DNA of 64,000 nt, from assembly GCA_964528825.1 (NCBI GenBank), contig CAZGVB010000001.1, forward strand, positions 53,545 through 117,544, in the 5' to 3' direction. Origin of the DNA: RGIG5612 sp964528825. GTDB taxonomy: Bacteria; Bacillota; Clostridia; Lachnospirales; Lachnospiraceae. This document shows, in pieces, positions 8,298 through 17,244 of this stretch (the first letter of the stretch is position 1; each line of letters opens with the position of its first letter). The position numbers and the translations under genes were made by a program. The notes beneath the pieces were generated by a model. The model had not been told where the DNA came from. It searched no databases and saw only the letters and a list, made by a program, of their open reading frames with translations.

Positions 8298-9941
8298 ATG
8301 ATAAGTGTTAACAACGTTACCTTGCGTGTAGGTAAAAAGGCATTGTTTGAAGATGTGAATATTAAATTTACAGAAGGCGAATGCTATGGCCTGATTGGCG
8401 CCAACGGCGCCGGAAAAAGTACTTTCCTTAAGATCTTATCCGGAAAATTAGAGCCCACTAACGGAGATGTAGTGATCACTAAAGGGCAAAGATTGTCCGT
8501 ACTTGAACAGGACCATTTCAAGTATGATGAACAGGCAGTCCTTGATACTGTCATGCAAGGAAATGCCAGGCTATACGAAATAATAAAAGAAAAAGAGGCT
8601 CTGTATGCCAAGCCTGATTTCAGTGAGGAAGATGGCATTAAGGCCAGTGAACTGGAAATGGAATTTGCTGAAATGAACGGCTGGGAGGCGGAAAGTGATG
8701 CCGCCAACCTGCTTAACGGTCTCGGCGTAGATACAGAATGTCACTACTCTCTCATGAAAGACCTTCCGGGACCATTGAAGGTAAAAGTACTCCTTGCACG
8801 TGCCTTATTCGGCAATCCCGATATCCTGCTCCTTGATGAGCCAACCAACCACCTTGACCTTGATGCCATCGAATGGCTTGAAGAATTTCTTATAGATTTT
8901 AAAAATACGGTTATTGTCGTATCTCACGACAGATACTTCTTAAATAAAGTATGTACACAGATAGCCGATATTGATTATGGTAAGATCCAGCTATATGCCG
9001 GAAATTACGATTTTTGGGTTGAATCCAGCGCTCTTATCATCAAGCAGATGAAAGAGGCAAACAAAAAGAAAGAAGAAAAGATCAAGGAACTTCAGGAATT
9101 TATCCAGAAATTCTCTGCAAACGCCTCAAAGGCCAAACAGGCTACCAGCAGAAAGCGTGCACTTGAAAAGATCGAATTGGACGAGATACGTCCCTCAAGC
9201 CGCAAGTATCCTTTTATTGATTTTAAGCCTGAACGTGTAATAGGCAATGAAGTTCTGCAAGTTGAAGGCCTTTGTAAAACGGTTGACGGGGTTAAGGTGC
9301 TTGACAATATATCATTCACCCTCGGACATGATGATAAGGTTGCATTCGTCGGCGGAAATGAGCTTGCCAAGACAACTCTTTTCAATATATTGATGGGCAT
9401 AGATGAGGCAGACAGCGGTTCATTTAAATGGGGCGTAACCACCTCACAAAGCTATTTTCCAAAAGATTATACTGCCGAATTTGACTCAGATGAAACAATA
9501 GCAGAATGGCTGACACAATATTCAAAAATAAAAGATGCTACATATGTGCGAGGATTTTTGGGAAGAATGCTTTTTGCAGGTGAAGACGGTGTCAAGCAAT
9601 TACGCGTCCTCTCAGGCGGTGAAAAGGTCAGATGTCTTCTTTCCAAAATGATGATACTTGCCACAAATGTTTTGATACTTGACGAACCGACAAACCATCT
9701 TGATATGGAATCCATAACCGCACTCAATAATGCTCTTATCAAATTCCAGGGAGTTGTCTTATTTGCATGCCATGACCATCAATTTGTTCAAACAACCGCA
9801 AACAGGATAATGGAGATAGTCGACGGCAAACTTATCGACAAGATTACAACATATGATGAATATCTTGCATCTGACATAGCTGCAAGGAAACGTACTGTAT
9901 ATACTGTTGCCGAAACTGATGACATTGAACCGGAAGAATAA
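8298..9941 (+). CDS. ABC-F family ATPase (YkpA/EttA-like)
   Basis: ABC-F proteins have two fused ATPase domains, no membrane segments, and act on the ribosome as translation factors or antibiotic-protection proteins. Domain 1 has Walker A GANGAGKST (about 35-43) and Walker B LLLDEPTNHLD. Domain 2 has the variant Walker A GGNELAKTT, the signature LSGGEKVR and Walker B LILDEPTNHLD. The charged linker around 255-290 is the family's interdomain arm. The first signature reads LPGPLKVKV instead of an LSGGQ-like sequence, which is odd because the matching Walker motifs are intact. It overlaps the PHP gene by one base (TAATG). Confidence 0.93.
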   Translation: MISVNNVTLRVGKKALFEDVNIKFTEGECYGLIGANGAGKSTFLKILSGKLEPTNGDVVITKGQRLSVLEQDHFKYDEQAVLDTVMQGNARLYEIIKEKEALYAKPDFSEEDGIKASELEMEFAEMNGWEAESDAANLLNGLGVDTECHYSLMKDLPGPLKVKVLLARALFGNPDILLLDEPTNHLDLDAIEWLEEFLIDFKNTVIVVSHDRYFLNKVCTQIADIDYGKIQLYAGNYDFWVESSALIIKQMKEANKKKEEKIKELQEFIQKFSANASKAKQATSRKRALEKIELDEIRPSSRKYPFIDFKPERVIGNEVLQVEGLCKTVDGVKVLDNISFTLGHDDKVAFVGGNELAKTTLFNILMGIDEADSGSFKWGVTTSQSYFPKDYTAEFDSDETIAEWLTQYSKIKDATYVRGFLGRMLFAGEDGVKQLRVLSGGEKVRCLLSKMMILATNVLILDEPTNHLDMESITALNNALIKFQGVVLFACHDHQFVQTTANRIMEIVDGKLIDKITTYDEYLASDIAARKRTVYTVAETDDIEPEE

Positions 9942-10783
9942 TGGACTTTATAGACTTACATATACATACGACTGCATCTGACGGAAGCTTAAGTCCCAAG
10001 GAAGTCGTCCATAAAGCATTGGAAATCGGATTATATGCTATGGCGATAACCGACCATGATACAGTCTCGGCTGTCGCGCCTGCCATGCATGCCGCAGAGG
10101 GCTTGCCGCTGCATGTTATATCTGGAGTCGAGATATCATCACATTGGATGGGAAAAGAGATTCACATACTCGGATACAATTTTGATCATGAAAATGAATT
10201 TCTGGTAGATACCCTTTCAGACTTGGCAATACTCAGATATGAACGAAACGAAAAAATGTGTGAGCTGCTCAGGCAAAACGGCATTGATATTACAATGCGT
10301 GAATTACAGGAAAAATCGCATTGCTCTGTCATCAATCGTGTTGTTATGGGTCGCCTTATGGTTGAAAAGGGATATGTGCAGGATATTCATGAAGCATTTT
10401 CAAAATATCTCGGAGGCAACTGCCCGTGTTACATTCCCAAGTTCACGATATCTGCCGAAGACGCATATAAGCTGATCACGTACGCTGGAGGCGTTTGCTC
10501 ACTTGCACATCCCGTTCAATATAAGCTTACGGACGACGGGTATATTCAGCTTTTTAAATTTATTAAGGATATAGGCTTTAAATGTATTGAGGCATTTCAT
10601 TCAGATAACAAGCCCGGTGATACTGAAAGATTTTCATCCCTTGCATCTTCAGTCGGACTTGGCATAACCGGCGGATCAGATTTTCATGGTCTGTCCAAGC
10701 CTGATATATTTATAGGCACCGGGAAAGGAAACATAATGGTGCCGAAAAATCTTTTGAAAAATATTGGTATTATTGATTTTTGA
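9941..10783 (+). CDS. PHP-domain phosphoesterase (YciV/RNase AM-like)
   Basis: Metal-dependent phosphoesterase of the PHP family; related enzymes hydrolyse 3',5'-nucleoside bisphosphates or trim RNA 5' ends. The motif DLHIHTTASDGSLSP (His7, His9, Asp14) opens the protein. ITDHDT, GVEIS, SLAHP and GGSDFHG supply the remaining metal ligands in the expected order. The middle insertion (about 85-165) and the length of 280 match the family. Translation is coupled to the ABC-F gene by a one-base overlap. The exact substrate is unknown. Confidence 0.9.
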   Translation: MDFIDLHIHTTASDGSLSPKEVVHKALEIGLYAMAITDHDTVSAVAPAMHAAEGLPLHVISGVEISSHWMGKEIHILGYNFDHENEFLVDTLSDLAILRYERNEKMCELLRQNGIDITMRELQEKSHCSVINRVVMGRLMVEKGYVQDIHEAFSKYLGGNCPCYIPKFTISAEDAYKLITYAGGVCSLAHPVQYKLTDDGYIQLFKFIKDIGFKCIEAFHSDNKPGDTERFSSLASSVGLGITGGSDFHGLSKPDIFIGTGKGNIMVPKNLLKNIGIIDF

Positions 10784-10797
10784 GCGGAGCTTGATAA

Positions 10798-11670
10798 ATG
10801 TTAAATGTACCGGCACACGTTAAAATATATTTTCCTCAAGGGTCAGGCACTGTAAAAGGTGCCATTCAGATAATACACAGCTTCTTTGAGGATCGCAAAA
10901 CATATGACATGTTTGCAAAATATCTTTCTTCATGCGGATACGCTGTAATAATAAGCGATCTGAGAGGACATGGATCAAACACAAAAAGCTTCTCGGATAT
11001 TGGATATATAGGCGACAATGGAGCACAAAATCTGGTAAGTGATATTCATGATATCACAAAAATGATCACAGAAAGATTCCCTGATAAGCCGTATTTTATT
11101 ATCGGGCAAGGAATCGGAGCACTGATCGCAATATCATATTTAAAAAAATATGATTATTTTGCGGATGGATTCTTTTTAAGCGGCATACCTGCTAAAAGCC
11201 CTTCTCTTTCTATACGTTTAAAATCTTTTATTCTTCAATTGTTTAGAGGAGATTATTACAGATCCGAAAAAATACAAAAAAATCTGTTCGGACGTCAATA
11301 TATTTCCGAAGATCAATATACGGAACAACACTATACCGGTCTTAAGCTCACAAATGAAAAAATGAATATATATACGCTAAACGCATGCAATACATATATA
11401 TCACTTTTTGATCAGGCATACAGAGTCGGCAGCTGGATCAAAAAGCAGACTGATATCCCAATAAGGATAATATACGATCGATCAAGCTCAAGCATTAAAG
11501 ACAAAAACAGAACCGATAAGGTAACAGACCTGCTCAGAGAGCAAGGCTATGACAACATTCAAGTTAAGCTTGTACAAAACGGATCGGATAATATACTCAC
11601 AGACCCATCATGCCAAAGTATCTGTAAATACATAGTTGAAGAAATGTCTCATGTGGAAAAAAGGATATGA
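10798..11670 (+). CDS. Degenerate S33/monoglyceride-lipase-like alpha/beta hydrolase
   Basis: The fold is recognisable as the monoacylglycerol lipase/serine aminopeptidase type. GAIQIIHSFFEDRKTYDMFA aligns with the HGxGEHSxRY region, SDLRGHGSN with DxRGHGxS, and IIGQGIGALIAISYL with the nucleophile elbow GHSMGA. The nucleophile Ser is Gly105 (codon GGA). The acid region reads YDRSSSSIKD instead of GxxDPVG, and the base region reads NGSDNILTD with Asp264 in place of His. All three triad positions therefore appear replaced, so it is probably not a hydrolase. A binding or structural role is possible. It is the last gene of the group, 14 bp after the PHP gene. Confidence 0.7.
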   Translation: MLNVPAHVKIYFPQGSGTVKGAIQIIHSFFEDRKTYDMFAKYLSSCGYAVIISDLRGHGSNTKSFSDIGYIGDNGAQNLVSDIHDITKMITERFPDKPYFIIGQGIGALIAISYLKKYDYFADGFFLSGIPAKSPSLSIRLKSFILQLFRGDYYRSEKIQKNLFGRQYISEDQYTEQHYTGLKLTNEKMNIYTLNACNTYISLFDQAYRVGSWIKKQTDIPIRIIYDRSSSSIKDKNRTDKVTDLLREQGYDNIQVKLVQNGSDNILTDPSCQSICKYIVEEMSHVEKRI

Positions 11671-11720
11671 TTCGTGTAAAAATATGCTTTTAAAATCATA
11701 TAAACAAACTGCCCATAAAT

Positions 11721-13766
11721 TTAATCAAGCAGTCTGTATATATCATAAAGAATAATATTACTTGAAAGATTCACCTCGTTTTCGACCAATAAATTTATCT
11801 TTTCGATATACTCGTCATATTCACCGTCTGCGGCCATACTGCCGTCACTAAGCTTAAAGGTATCTTCTTGCATATCATAATATCCGATATCAGTAAGCCA
11901 GCTATAATCTGCAAATATTACAAGTGGGCATGTATCGTCCGCCAATGCATCACGTCCTGTAAGCATTCTCGAATCGAAATCAACACCGAACAGATTGGAC
12001 AGCGTCGGCAGTATATCCACACTGCTTACGGGTTCTTCAACTGTTATCTTTTCTGACGAATCCTCTAATTCATTGCTCCAAATATATAGTGCATTAAAAT
12101 TTTGTTCTGCCTGGTCCTCGGGTTTATATCCAAAAAGCTCTTCGATCTTATCACCGATAGCATATCTTGTCTTATTGCCGTCCTCATCATATTGTTCTTT
12201 ATCAGAAAGGGCATATGGATAATGATCGCCTGTAAGCACTATCACGGTATCATCAAGTGTCCCTGCCTCTTCTAATTGTTCAAATAGATACTCTAACGCC
12301 TTTTCAAGCTCCAGATTGCATGCATAGTAACAAAGCACCGCTTTGGAATAGTTGTAACCATTCTTCTTAGCCCACTTGCAGACCTCGTCGTAATTTTTTT
12401 CGACTACCCAGTTTGTTGTAACATATGAGGAATGCCCGCTCACTGTCATTATATATTCGCAAAAGGGTTCATTATCTTTTGATATGAATTCCGGAGCTAT
12501 AAATTGCATCATTTCAAGATCGCTCTGCGGCCACCCGTCTTTACCGCCGCTAAGCCCGGTCATGCCGTAATTATTTGCATAATACTCATCATAGCCAAAA
12601 TTTTTATGCGTTATGTGCCTGTTGTAATAATTGTATGTTCCGTTATGAAAAGCAACCGTATTATATCCTTTTTCTTTCAATTGATTTGCAATGGTAAATC
12701 TCATATCATTGCCTATAGTATCTTTCATGCAATAGTATCCGTCGTAAGGCACCAGACCGCTTATGATCTGGAATTCTCCGGTAGTCGTGGAACCGCTCCA
12801 TAATGGCTGATAATATTTTTCAAAAACAATACTGTTTTCTTTTAATCTGTATAGAGCCGGCGTAAGCTCCTCGTCAACTATATACGGCACAAAAGATTCT
12901 GCTGTTATCTGTATAAGATTTTTTCCCTCAAATATACCCGTATATTTATTTTTTTTGCTTGGCACAAGTTGGCTGATATATTCAATAGTTTCTTTAACCG
13001 TTTTGTCGGATGTGAGAGAAAACATTTCATCAAAGTCTATATTTAAGACATTATATTCATCTTCTGAATAATCACTCGTGTTGGCAGCATCTTGTGCATA
13101 AACATTAAGTGACCCCTTCCAGGGGTTTCCGAAAATAGTATAAATGGTATCTGATTTTATAGCGGTAAGCGAGGAATAATTCTTGACTATGTTATCAAAT
13201 CTGAACTTTTCAGTCACCGCCTCACGTGATTTTTTGGGAACGAACAACATTGCAACTGCACATATCTCGATTAAAGCGGCAAGTATAATACATTTAAGCA
13301 ATCCTCTAACCTTTATCTCTTGAAATGTGATAACATCCAGTATTCGCAAAATCACAAGAACAATGATAGGAATATGGAAGATCAGAATGATATGCCAATA
13401 TCCCGTAATGATCCCTAATATTTCGCTGCCGGCTTCGGAAAAAATACCGCCCAAGCCGCCTAAAATTGTCTTTATTTCTATATATTGCGTATATGTCTTT
13501 TTCAAAAAGTATTCAACACATATATGAAATATTATCAATTCCGCAGATGCAAATGCTATAAATGTATTCAACGCCTTGAACCTGCTTATTGAACTTATAA
13601 AAAATATAAATAAACCGGCTGCTGAACACGAAAATACAGTTATTGCCAGGCTGTATATAGTGTAAGCGCTTTTAACAGACAATACATGCATCATTACATC
13701 CGCATATATTATGGAGGCCTGCAAAAGAAAAGCAGTGATTAAATCTTTAACGGAAATATATTTCAT
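11721..13766 (-). CDS. LtaS-like sulfatase-family phosphoglycerol transferase
   Basis: Membrane enzyme likely to add glycerol-phosphate units to lipoteichoic acid or a related glycopolymer. The 681 residues begin with about five hydrophobic segments (within 1-180). An extracellular alkaline-phosphatase-fold domain follows: NLIQITAESF (metal-binding Glu), PLWSGSTTTGEF (nucleophile Thr region), VSGHSSY and TGDHYPYAL (Asp-His metal ligands). This matches the architecture of LtaS and YfnI/YqgS. Its promoter (13794-13822) is divergent from that of the LysR gene. The gene is separate from other teichoic acid genes here, so the polymer made is unknown. Confidence 0.88.
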   Translation of the reverse strand: MKYISVKDLITAFLLQASIIYADVMMHVLSVKSAYTIYSLAITVFSCSAAGLFIFFISSISRFKALNTFIAFASAELIIFHICVEYFLKKTYTQYIEIKTILGGLGGIFSEAGSEILGIITGYWHIILIFHIPIIVLVILRILDVITFQEIKVRGLLKCIILAALIEICAVAMLFVPKKSREAVTEKFRFDNIVKNYSSLTAIKSDTIYTIFGNPWKGSLNVYAQDAANTSDYSEDEYNVLNIDFDEMFSLTSDKTVKETIEYISQLVPSKKNKYTGIFEGKNLIQITAESFVPYIVDEELTPALYRLKENSIVFEKYYQPLWSGSTTTGEFQIISGLVPYDGYYCMKDTIGNDMRFTIANQLKEKGYNTVAFHNGTYNYYNRHITHKNFGYDEYYANNYGMTGLSGGKDGWPQSDLEMMQFIAPEFISKDNEPFCEYIMTVSGHSSYVTTNWVVEKNYDEVCKWAKKNGYNYSKAVLCYYACNLELEKALEYLFEQLEEAGTLDDTVIVLTGDHYPYALSDKEQYDEDGNKTRYAIGDKIEELFGYKPEDQAEQNFNALYIWSNELEDSSEKITVEEPVSSVDILPTLSNLFGVDFDSRMLTGRDALADDTCPLVIFADYSWLTDIGYYDMQEDTFKLSDGSMAADGEYDEYIEKINLLVENEVNLSSNIILYDIYRLLD

Positions 13767-13793
13767 TAATTAACGATCCTCGCAAATATACTC

Positions 13794-13822
13794 ATTATCA
13801 TAGCCTGGCTATTCGTTCACAA
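13794..13822 (-). promoter_or_regulatory. Probable promoter of the LtaS-like gene
   Basis: On the minus strand TTGTGA (13817-13822) and GATAAT (13794-13799) are separated by exactly 17 bp, directly upstream of the ATG at 13766. A GAGGATC SD follows. Confidence 0.45.
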
Positions 13823-13830
13823 GAAAAATA

Positions 13831-13859
13831 TTGTTTCATTCAAAACATTGTGCTATAAT
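13831..13859 (+). promoter_or_regulatory. Probable promoter of the LysR gene
   Basis: TTGTTT (13831-13836), a 17-bp spacer ending in TGC (an extended -10), and TATAAT (13854-13859). The predicted leader is about 150 nt and carries two close copies of a GATTATA-x-ACC sequence (within about 13960-13990), possible half-sites for the regulator itself. Confidence 0.55.
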
Positions 13860-14018
13860 CTTCAATCGGTGGCTGTCGGAAATAGCTGCGGCATACCAAG
13901 TATAAATATAAATGGCATAATCTTAACAGGTCACAGATCAGAAAAATTACAAACTTAAGAGATTATAAACCTAAAAGATTATATAACCAAGAATATATTA
14001 TTTCAAAAGGACAAATAA

Positions 14019-14972
14019 ATGAATTTTCAAAATCTGGAATATTTTCAAACAGTCGCCAGGGAAAATAATATCACAAAAGCTGCCGAACAGCTTGGAATAA
14101 CACAGCAGGCATTATCAAATCAAATTTCGAGAATGGAAGAGGAACTTGGCTGCAGATTATTCAACCGAAAACACGGCTTTCAGCTTACAACGGCCGGCAA
14201 AGAGATGCTGAAATCTGCAAATAAAATATTGGATATATACAACCAGACGCAGCTTATCATGAACGATATCGCAGATAATGTCCGCGGGGAATTAAAAATA
14301 GGTATCACTCACACCAGAGGGCAGATGATCCTTCCAAGTATCCTGCCTGAATTCATAAAAAAATATCCCAATGTCTCCTTGTTCTTAACCGAAGGATCGA
14401 CCAGATTGTTGGAAGAATCCTTAAATAGGGGTGATATTGATGTATTGATAGGATTCACACCATTTGTCTCTGTTGAGGCAATAACGACCGATCTGATCCA
14501 TGAAAATCTTTATATTGCAGCACCCAAAGAGCTTCTCAAGGACAAATTCGAAGATAACTATGATGAGATTCTTGACAAGTATAAAAAGAAACCTGATCTG
14601 AATATTTTCAAGGATCTTCCATTTGTATTGCTTCAAAAGAACGATCGCATCAGGGTAACTGTAGATGCGGAATTCAAATATGCCGGCATCGAGCCCTTTG
14701 TACGGCTTGAAACACAAAATGTACAGACTGCTTTTGCTCTTGCAGCCGAGGGTGCGGGATTAACTGTTGTTCCCGGGCCATATCTTGACTCCCCATATAT
14801 CGTCTGCGGCAAAAAGTATAACTACCTTCGTGACAAGGTTGAAATATTGCCCTTTACATCTCCGGGCAGCACCATAGCTATAGGTTATAACTCTGCAAGA
14901 TACCAGAGTAAGATCGCAAAGGATTTCATTGATCTTGCCGTAAAAACATTTGCATCAGGACAGCAGGTTTAA
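14019..14972 (+). CDS. LysR-family transcriptional regulator
   Basis: One-component regulator with an N-terminal winged helix (1-60; helix-turn-helix around ITKAAEQLGITQQALSNQIS) and a C-terminal effector-binding domain of the periplasmic-binding-protein type (about 90-310). Length 317 is typical. It has a 252-bp upstream region shared with the divergent LtaS-like gene, which by the usual LysR arrangement is a candidate target. The downstream neighbour is convergent and only 4 bp away. The effector is unknown. Confidence 0.93.
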   Translation: MNFQNLEYFQTVARENNITKAAEQLGITQQALSNQISRMEEELGCRLFNRKHGFQLTTAGKEMLKSANKILDIYNQTQLIMNDIADNVRGELKIGITHTRGQMILPSILPEFIKKYPNVSLFLTEGSTRLLEESLNRGDIDVLIGFTPFVSVEAITTDLIHENLYIAAPKELLKDKFEDNYDEILDKYKKKPDLNIFKDLPFVLLQKNDRIRVTVDAEFKYAGIEPFVRLETQNVQTAFALAAEGAGLTVVPGPYLDSPYIVCGKKYNYLRDKVEILPFTSPGSTIAIGYNSARYQSKIAKDFIDLAVKTFASGQQV

Positions 14973-14976
14973 TTGC

Positions 14977-15831
14977 TTATTCTATTTCAAGAAAATTTTT
15001 TAAAGCATCAAGCCGCTCTGTCATCTTATCTACACCATGCAGATAAAAATTATTTATCTTTGTGGTGTCATTATCGAATTTTTTTACGCCCTTTATTGAG
15101 GGACGAATTATAAATACTGTTCCCTTTTTTTCCTGCTCTTCGATATATTCAAGTTCTTTGTTATATTCTTCCATCCTATGCATCAATACATGCTCCATAC
15201 GAGGATAATCTTCATGGAAATTAATGCGCGCGAGCAATGGAAATTTTGAATAATCCGTTGCCTTACTTCCGTCGCTTTTCGTAAGGACAACCACTACCCT
15301 ATCACAATTTTTTTCATTTAATGCACGTTTTACCGGTATAGCATCCGTTACGCTGCCGTCAACATATGGAATATTGTTGATCATGACCGGCTTTGTGATT
15401 ATGGGAACCGAGCAGCTCGCCTTCCCGATTTCTATAAGCTTTCTGATGGATTTACGTTCATAAAGATAATCGGCGCATCCGGTAATACAATTAGAGCAGA
15501 CGATCTCAACATCCATTTTTGTATTAAGCATAGCCTCGGCAACACCGTTGTCATCGATTGTCATAAGATCTTTAGCCATATCGTCAATATTCAGGAAGTA
15601 GCCGCTTTTAATAAATTGCTTTATTCCGAAGGACTTATTTTTTTTCATAAGTGAGATAAAGCTTCTTGATACATCGTCACGTTTGCTTATGTAATCGACC
15701 AGATTTCCGGCACCGGCAGAAACACCGGCTACATAATCAAATTCAATATTATTGGCATTTAAAACACTGATAACACCTGTAGTGAAGATACCCCTGTATG
15801 CTCCGCCTTCAAGTATAAGTCCTGTCTTCAT
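14977..15831 (-). CDS. Patatin-like phospholipase (YjjU family)
   Basis: Serine acyl hydrolase of the patatin family with a Ser-Asp dyad. The glycine-rich oxyanion loop LEGGAYRGIF (about 7-16), nucleophile motif GVSAG with Ser38, and the YVDGS motif with Asp158 are all present, so it should be active. Length 284 matches bacterial YjjU-type proteins. Its ATG overlaps the stop of the plsC-like gene (ATGA), so the two are co-translated, suggesting a linked role in membrane lipid turnover. Confidence 0.9.
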   Translation of the reverse strand: MKTGLILEGGAYRGIFTTGVISVLNANNIEFDYVAGVSAGAGNLVDYISKRDDVSRSFISLMKKNKSFGIKQFIKSGYFLNIDDMAKDLMTIDDNGVAEAMLNTKMDVEIVCSNCITGCADYLYERKSIRKLIEIGKASCSVPIITKPVMINNIPYVDGSVTDAIPVKRALNEKNCDRVVVVLTKSDGSKATDYSKFPLLARINFHEDYPRMEHVLMHRMEEYNKELEYIEEQEKKGTVFIIRPSIKGVKKFDNDTTKINNFYLHGVDKMTERLDALKNFLEIE

Positions 15832-16523
15832 CTGTACTTTTCATCCTTTTCAAGCTGTTCCCGCATTGTTTTAATTATCTCTCTGAATTCCTCAGCATAG
15901 GCTTGCATATCCGACGATTGAAGTGAAAATTTATTCTTGTCAAATGCTATGGGCTTACCTATAAGTATCCGTTTGCGTTCACCGAAAAACCATTTGTATT
16001 TTCCGACCGTTGCAACAGGGATGATCGGTATATTGTTTGACATGGATGCAAGCAAAAGAAATCCGGGTTTAAAGACATCCATAGGTCCCTGCTTGGTCAC
16101 ATGTCCTTCCGGAAAAATATTGATGCTCTTACCTTCTTTAAGCAGTTTTCTGCATTTATGCAGCCACTCAGTACCGGGATTATTACGATTTACAGGAATT
16201 GTTTTTTCATAAAAAAGCAAAGCTCTGGCCCATTTCTTGTTATACCATTTTTCGGTTATAAGTGAATAGACATCGGCTTTTTTTAAGACTGCCCGCATAA
16301 GTATGCCGTCAAGAAGCGACATATGGTTCGTTATATAAATACCTTGGGGTGGGTTATCCTTTTGGGATCCATCCTCATAATAAACCTTATATCTGAAAGC
16401 AATATGGAGTATGAAAATATAAAGATTTGTAAGTATTGAATTTTTTATCTTCTTTATCATTTGCAAAATATTGGTATTTATATAAGTCGTCTGTATGTCA
16501 ATATACGCACTTTTTGTATCCAT
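15828..16523 (-). CDS. plsC: 1-acyl-sn-glycerol-3-phosphate acyltransferase (PlsC-like)
   Basis: Transfers an acyl chain to lysophosphatidic acid to form phosphatidic acid at the inner face of the membrane. The acyltransferase signature NHMSLLD (HX4D) and the FPEGHVTKQG glycerophosphate-binding motif are clear, with a hydrophobic N-terminal segment before them. Two starts are possible: the ATG at 16523 (231 residues) or an ATG at 16460 (210 residues, MIKKIKNS). Neither has a strong SD, and the shorter form fits family length slightly better. It follows pgsA and precedes a patatin gene, together forming a phospholipid cluster. Confidence 0.87.
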   Translation of the reverse strand: MDTKSAYIDIQTTYINTNILQMIKKIKNSILTNLYIFILHIAFRYKVYYEDGSQKDNPPQGIYITNHMSLLDGILMRAVLKKADVYSLITEKWYNKKWARALLFYEKTIPVNRNNPGTEWLHKCRKLLKEGKSINIFPEGHVTKQGPMDVFKPGFLLLASMSNNIPIIPVATVGKYKWFFGERKRILIGKPIAFDKNKFSLQSSDMQAYAEEFREIIKTMREQLEKDEKYR

Positions 16524-16564
16524 ATTGATCTGAGATCATCGGATATTTTGCCATGCCTGCGAGA

Positions 16565-17158
16565 TTATTTTAACGAAAAAGAGTTTTTATTTTTATAAAA
16601 ATAATCGATCATTGATATGACAGTCAGCAAAAGAGCTATATACATAACGATATTTGCGATAATCGTATATATCGAAGGTATGACCCCCGGCCAACCATAT
16701 TTTTCAGCTAAAAGATCAATATTAAATGACATCATTGAACACATGATCATCTGAAATACCGTCTTGCTCTTTCCTAATTTGCTGGCTGCAAGGACGATCC
16801 CTTTGCCCGCAACAACAAGCCTGAATCCGGATATGGCAAATTCACGTGCCAAGATAATGATGCATACCCAGAAAGGCAACCTGTCTAATGAAACAAAGCA
16901 TACCATGGCAGATACGACCAAGATCTTATCTGCAAGCGGGTCCGCAAATTTCCCGAAATCAGTTATCAATCCGTATTTGCGGGCTATCATTCCATCTAAC
17001 ATATCCGTAAATGATGCAAGCAGAAAAAGAATTAGCGCAATGTGACTGAAAAATATCATATCTGATTTTTCATATATGATCGAATCCATCATCAAGAAAA
17101 AAATATAGAATGGAACAAATATCAGTCTTAATATCGTAAGTTTATTCGGTAAATTCAT
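16565..17158 (-). CDS. pgsA: CDP-diacylglycerol-glycerol-3-phosphate 3-phosphatidyltransferase
   Basis: Makes phosphatidylglycerophosphate, the committed step to phosphatidylglycerol, in the membrane. The CDP-alcohol phosphotransferase motif with its spaced acidic residues is complete in DMLDGMIARKYG followed by DFGKFADPLADK. Several hydrophobic helices surround it. The start is the ATG at 17156-17158, which has GAGG six bases upstream. The product starts MNLPNKLTILRL, as usual for PgsA. It lies between rimO and plsC in one transcription direction. Confidence 0.95.
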   Translation of the reverse strand: MNLPNKLTILRLIFVPFYIFFLMMDSIIYEKSDMIFFSHIALILFLLASFTDMLDGMIARKYGLITDFGKFADPLADKILVVSAMVCFVSLDRLPFWVCIIILAREFAISGFRLVVAGKGIVLAASKLGKSKTVFQMIMCSMMSFNIDLLAEKYGWPGVIPSIYTIIANIVMYIALLLTVISMIDYFYKNKNSFSLK

Positions 17159-17244
17159 GATAAACCTCAAGTATTAAATAATACGGCTATAGATGAAAAT
17201 GCCTTCCATAAAAGGCGGTCGTGCAATATGCAAAGCTCAGATGG

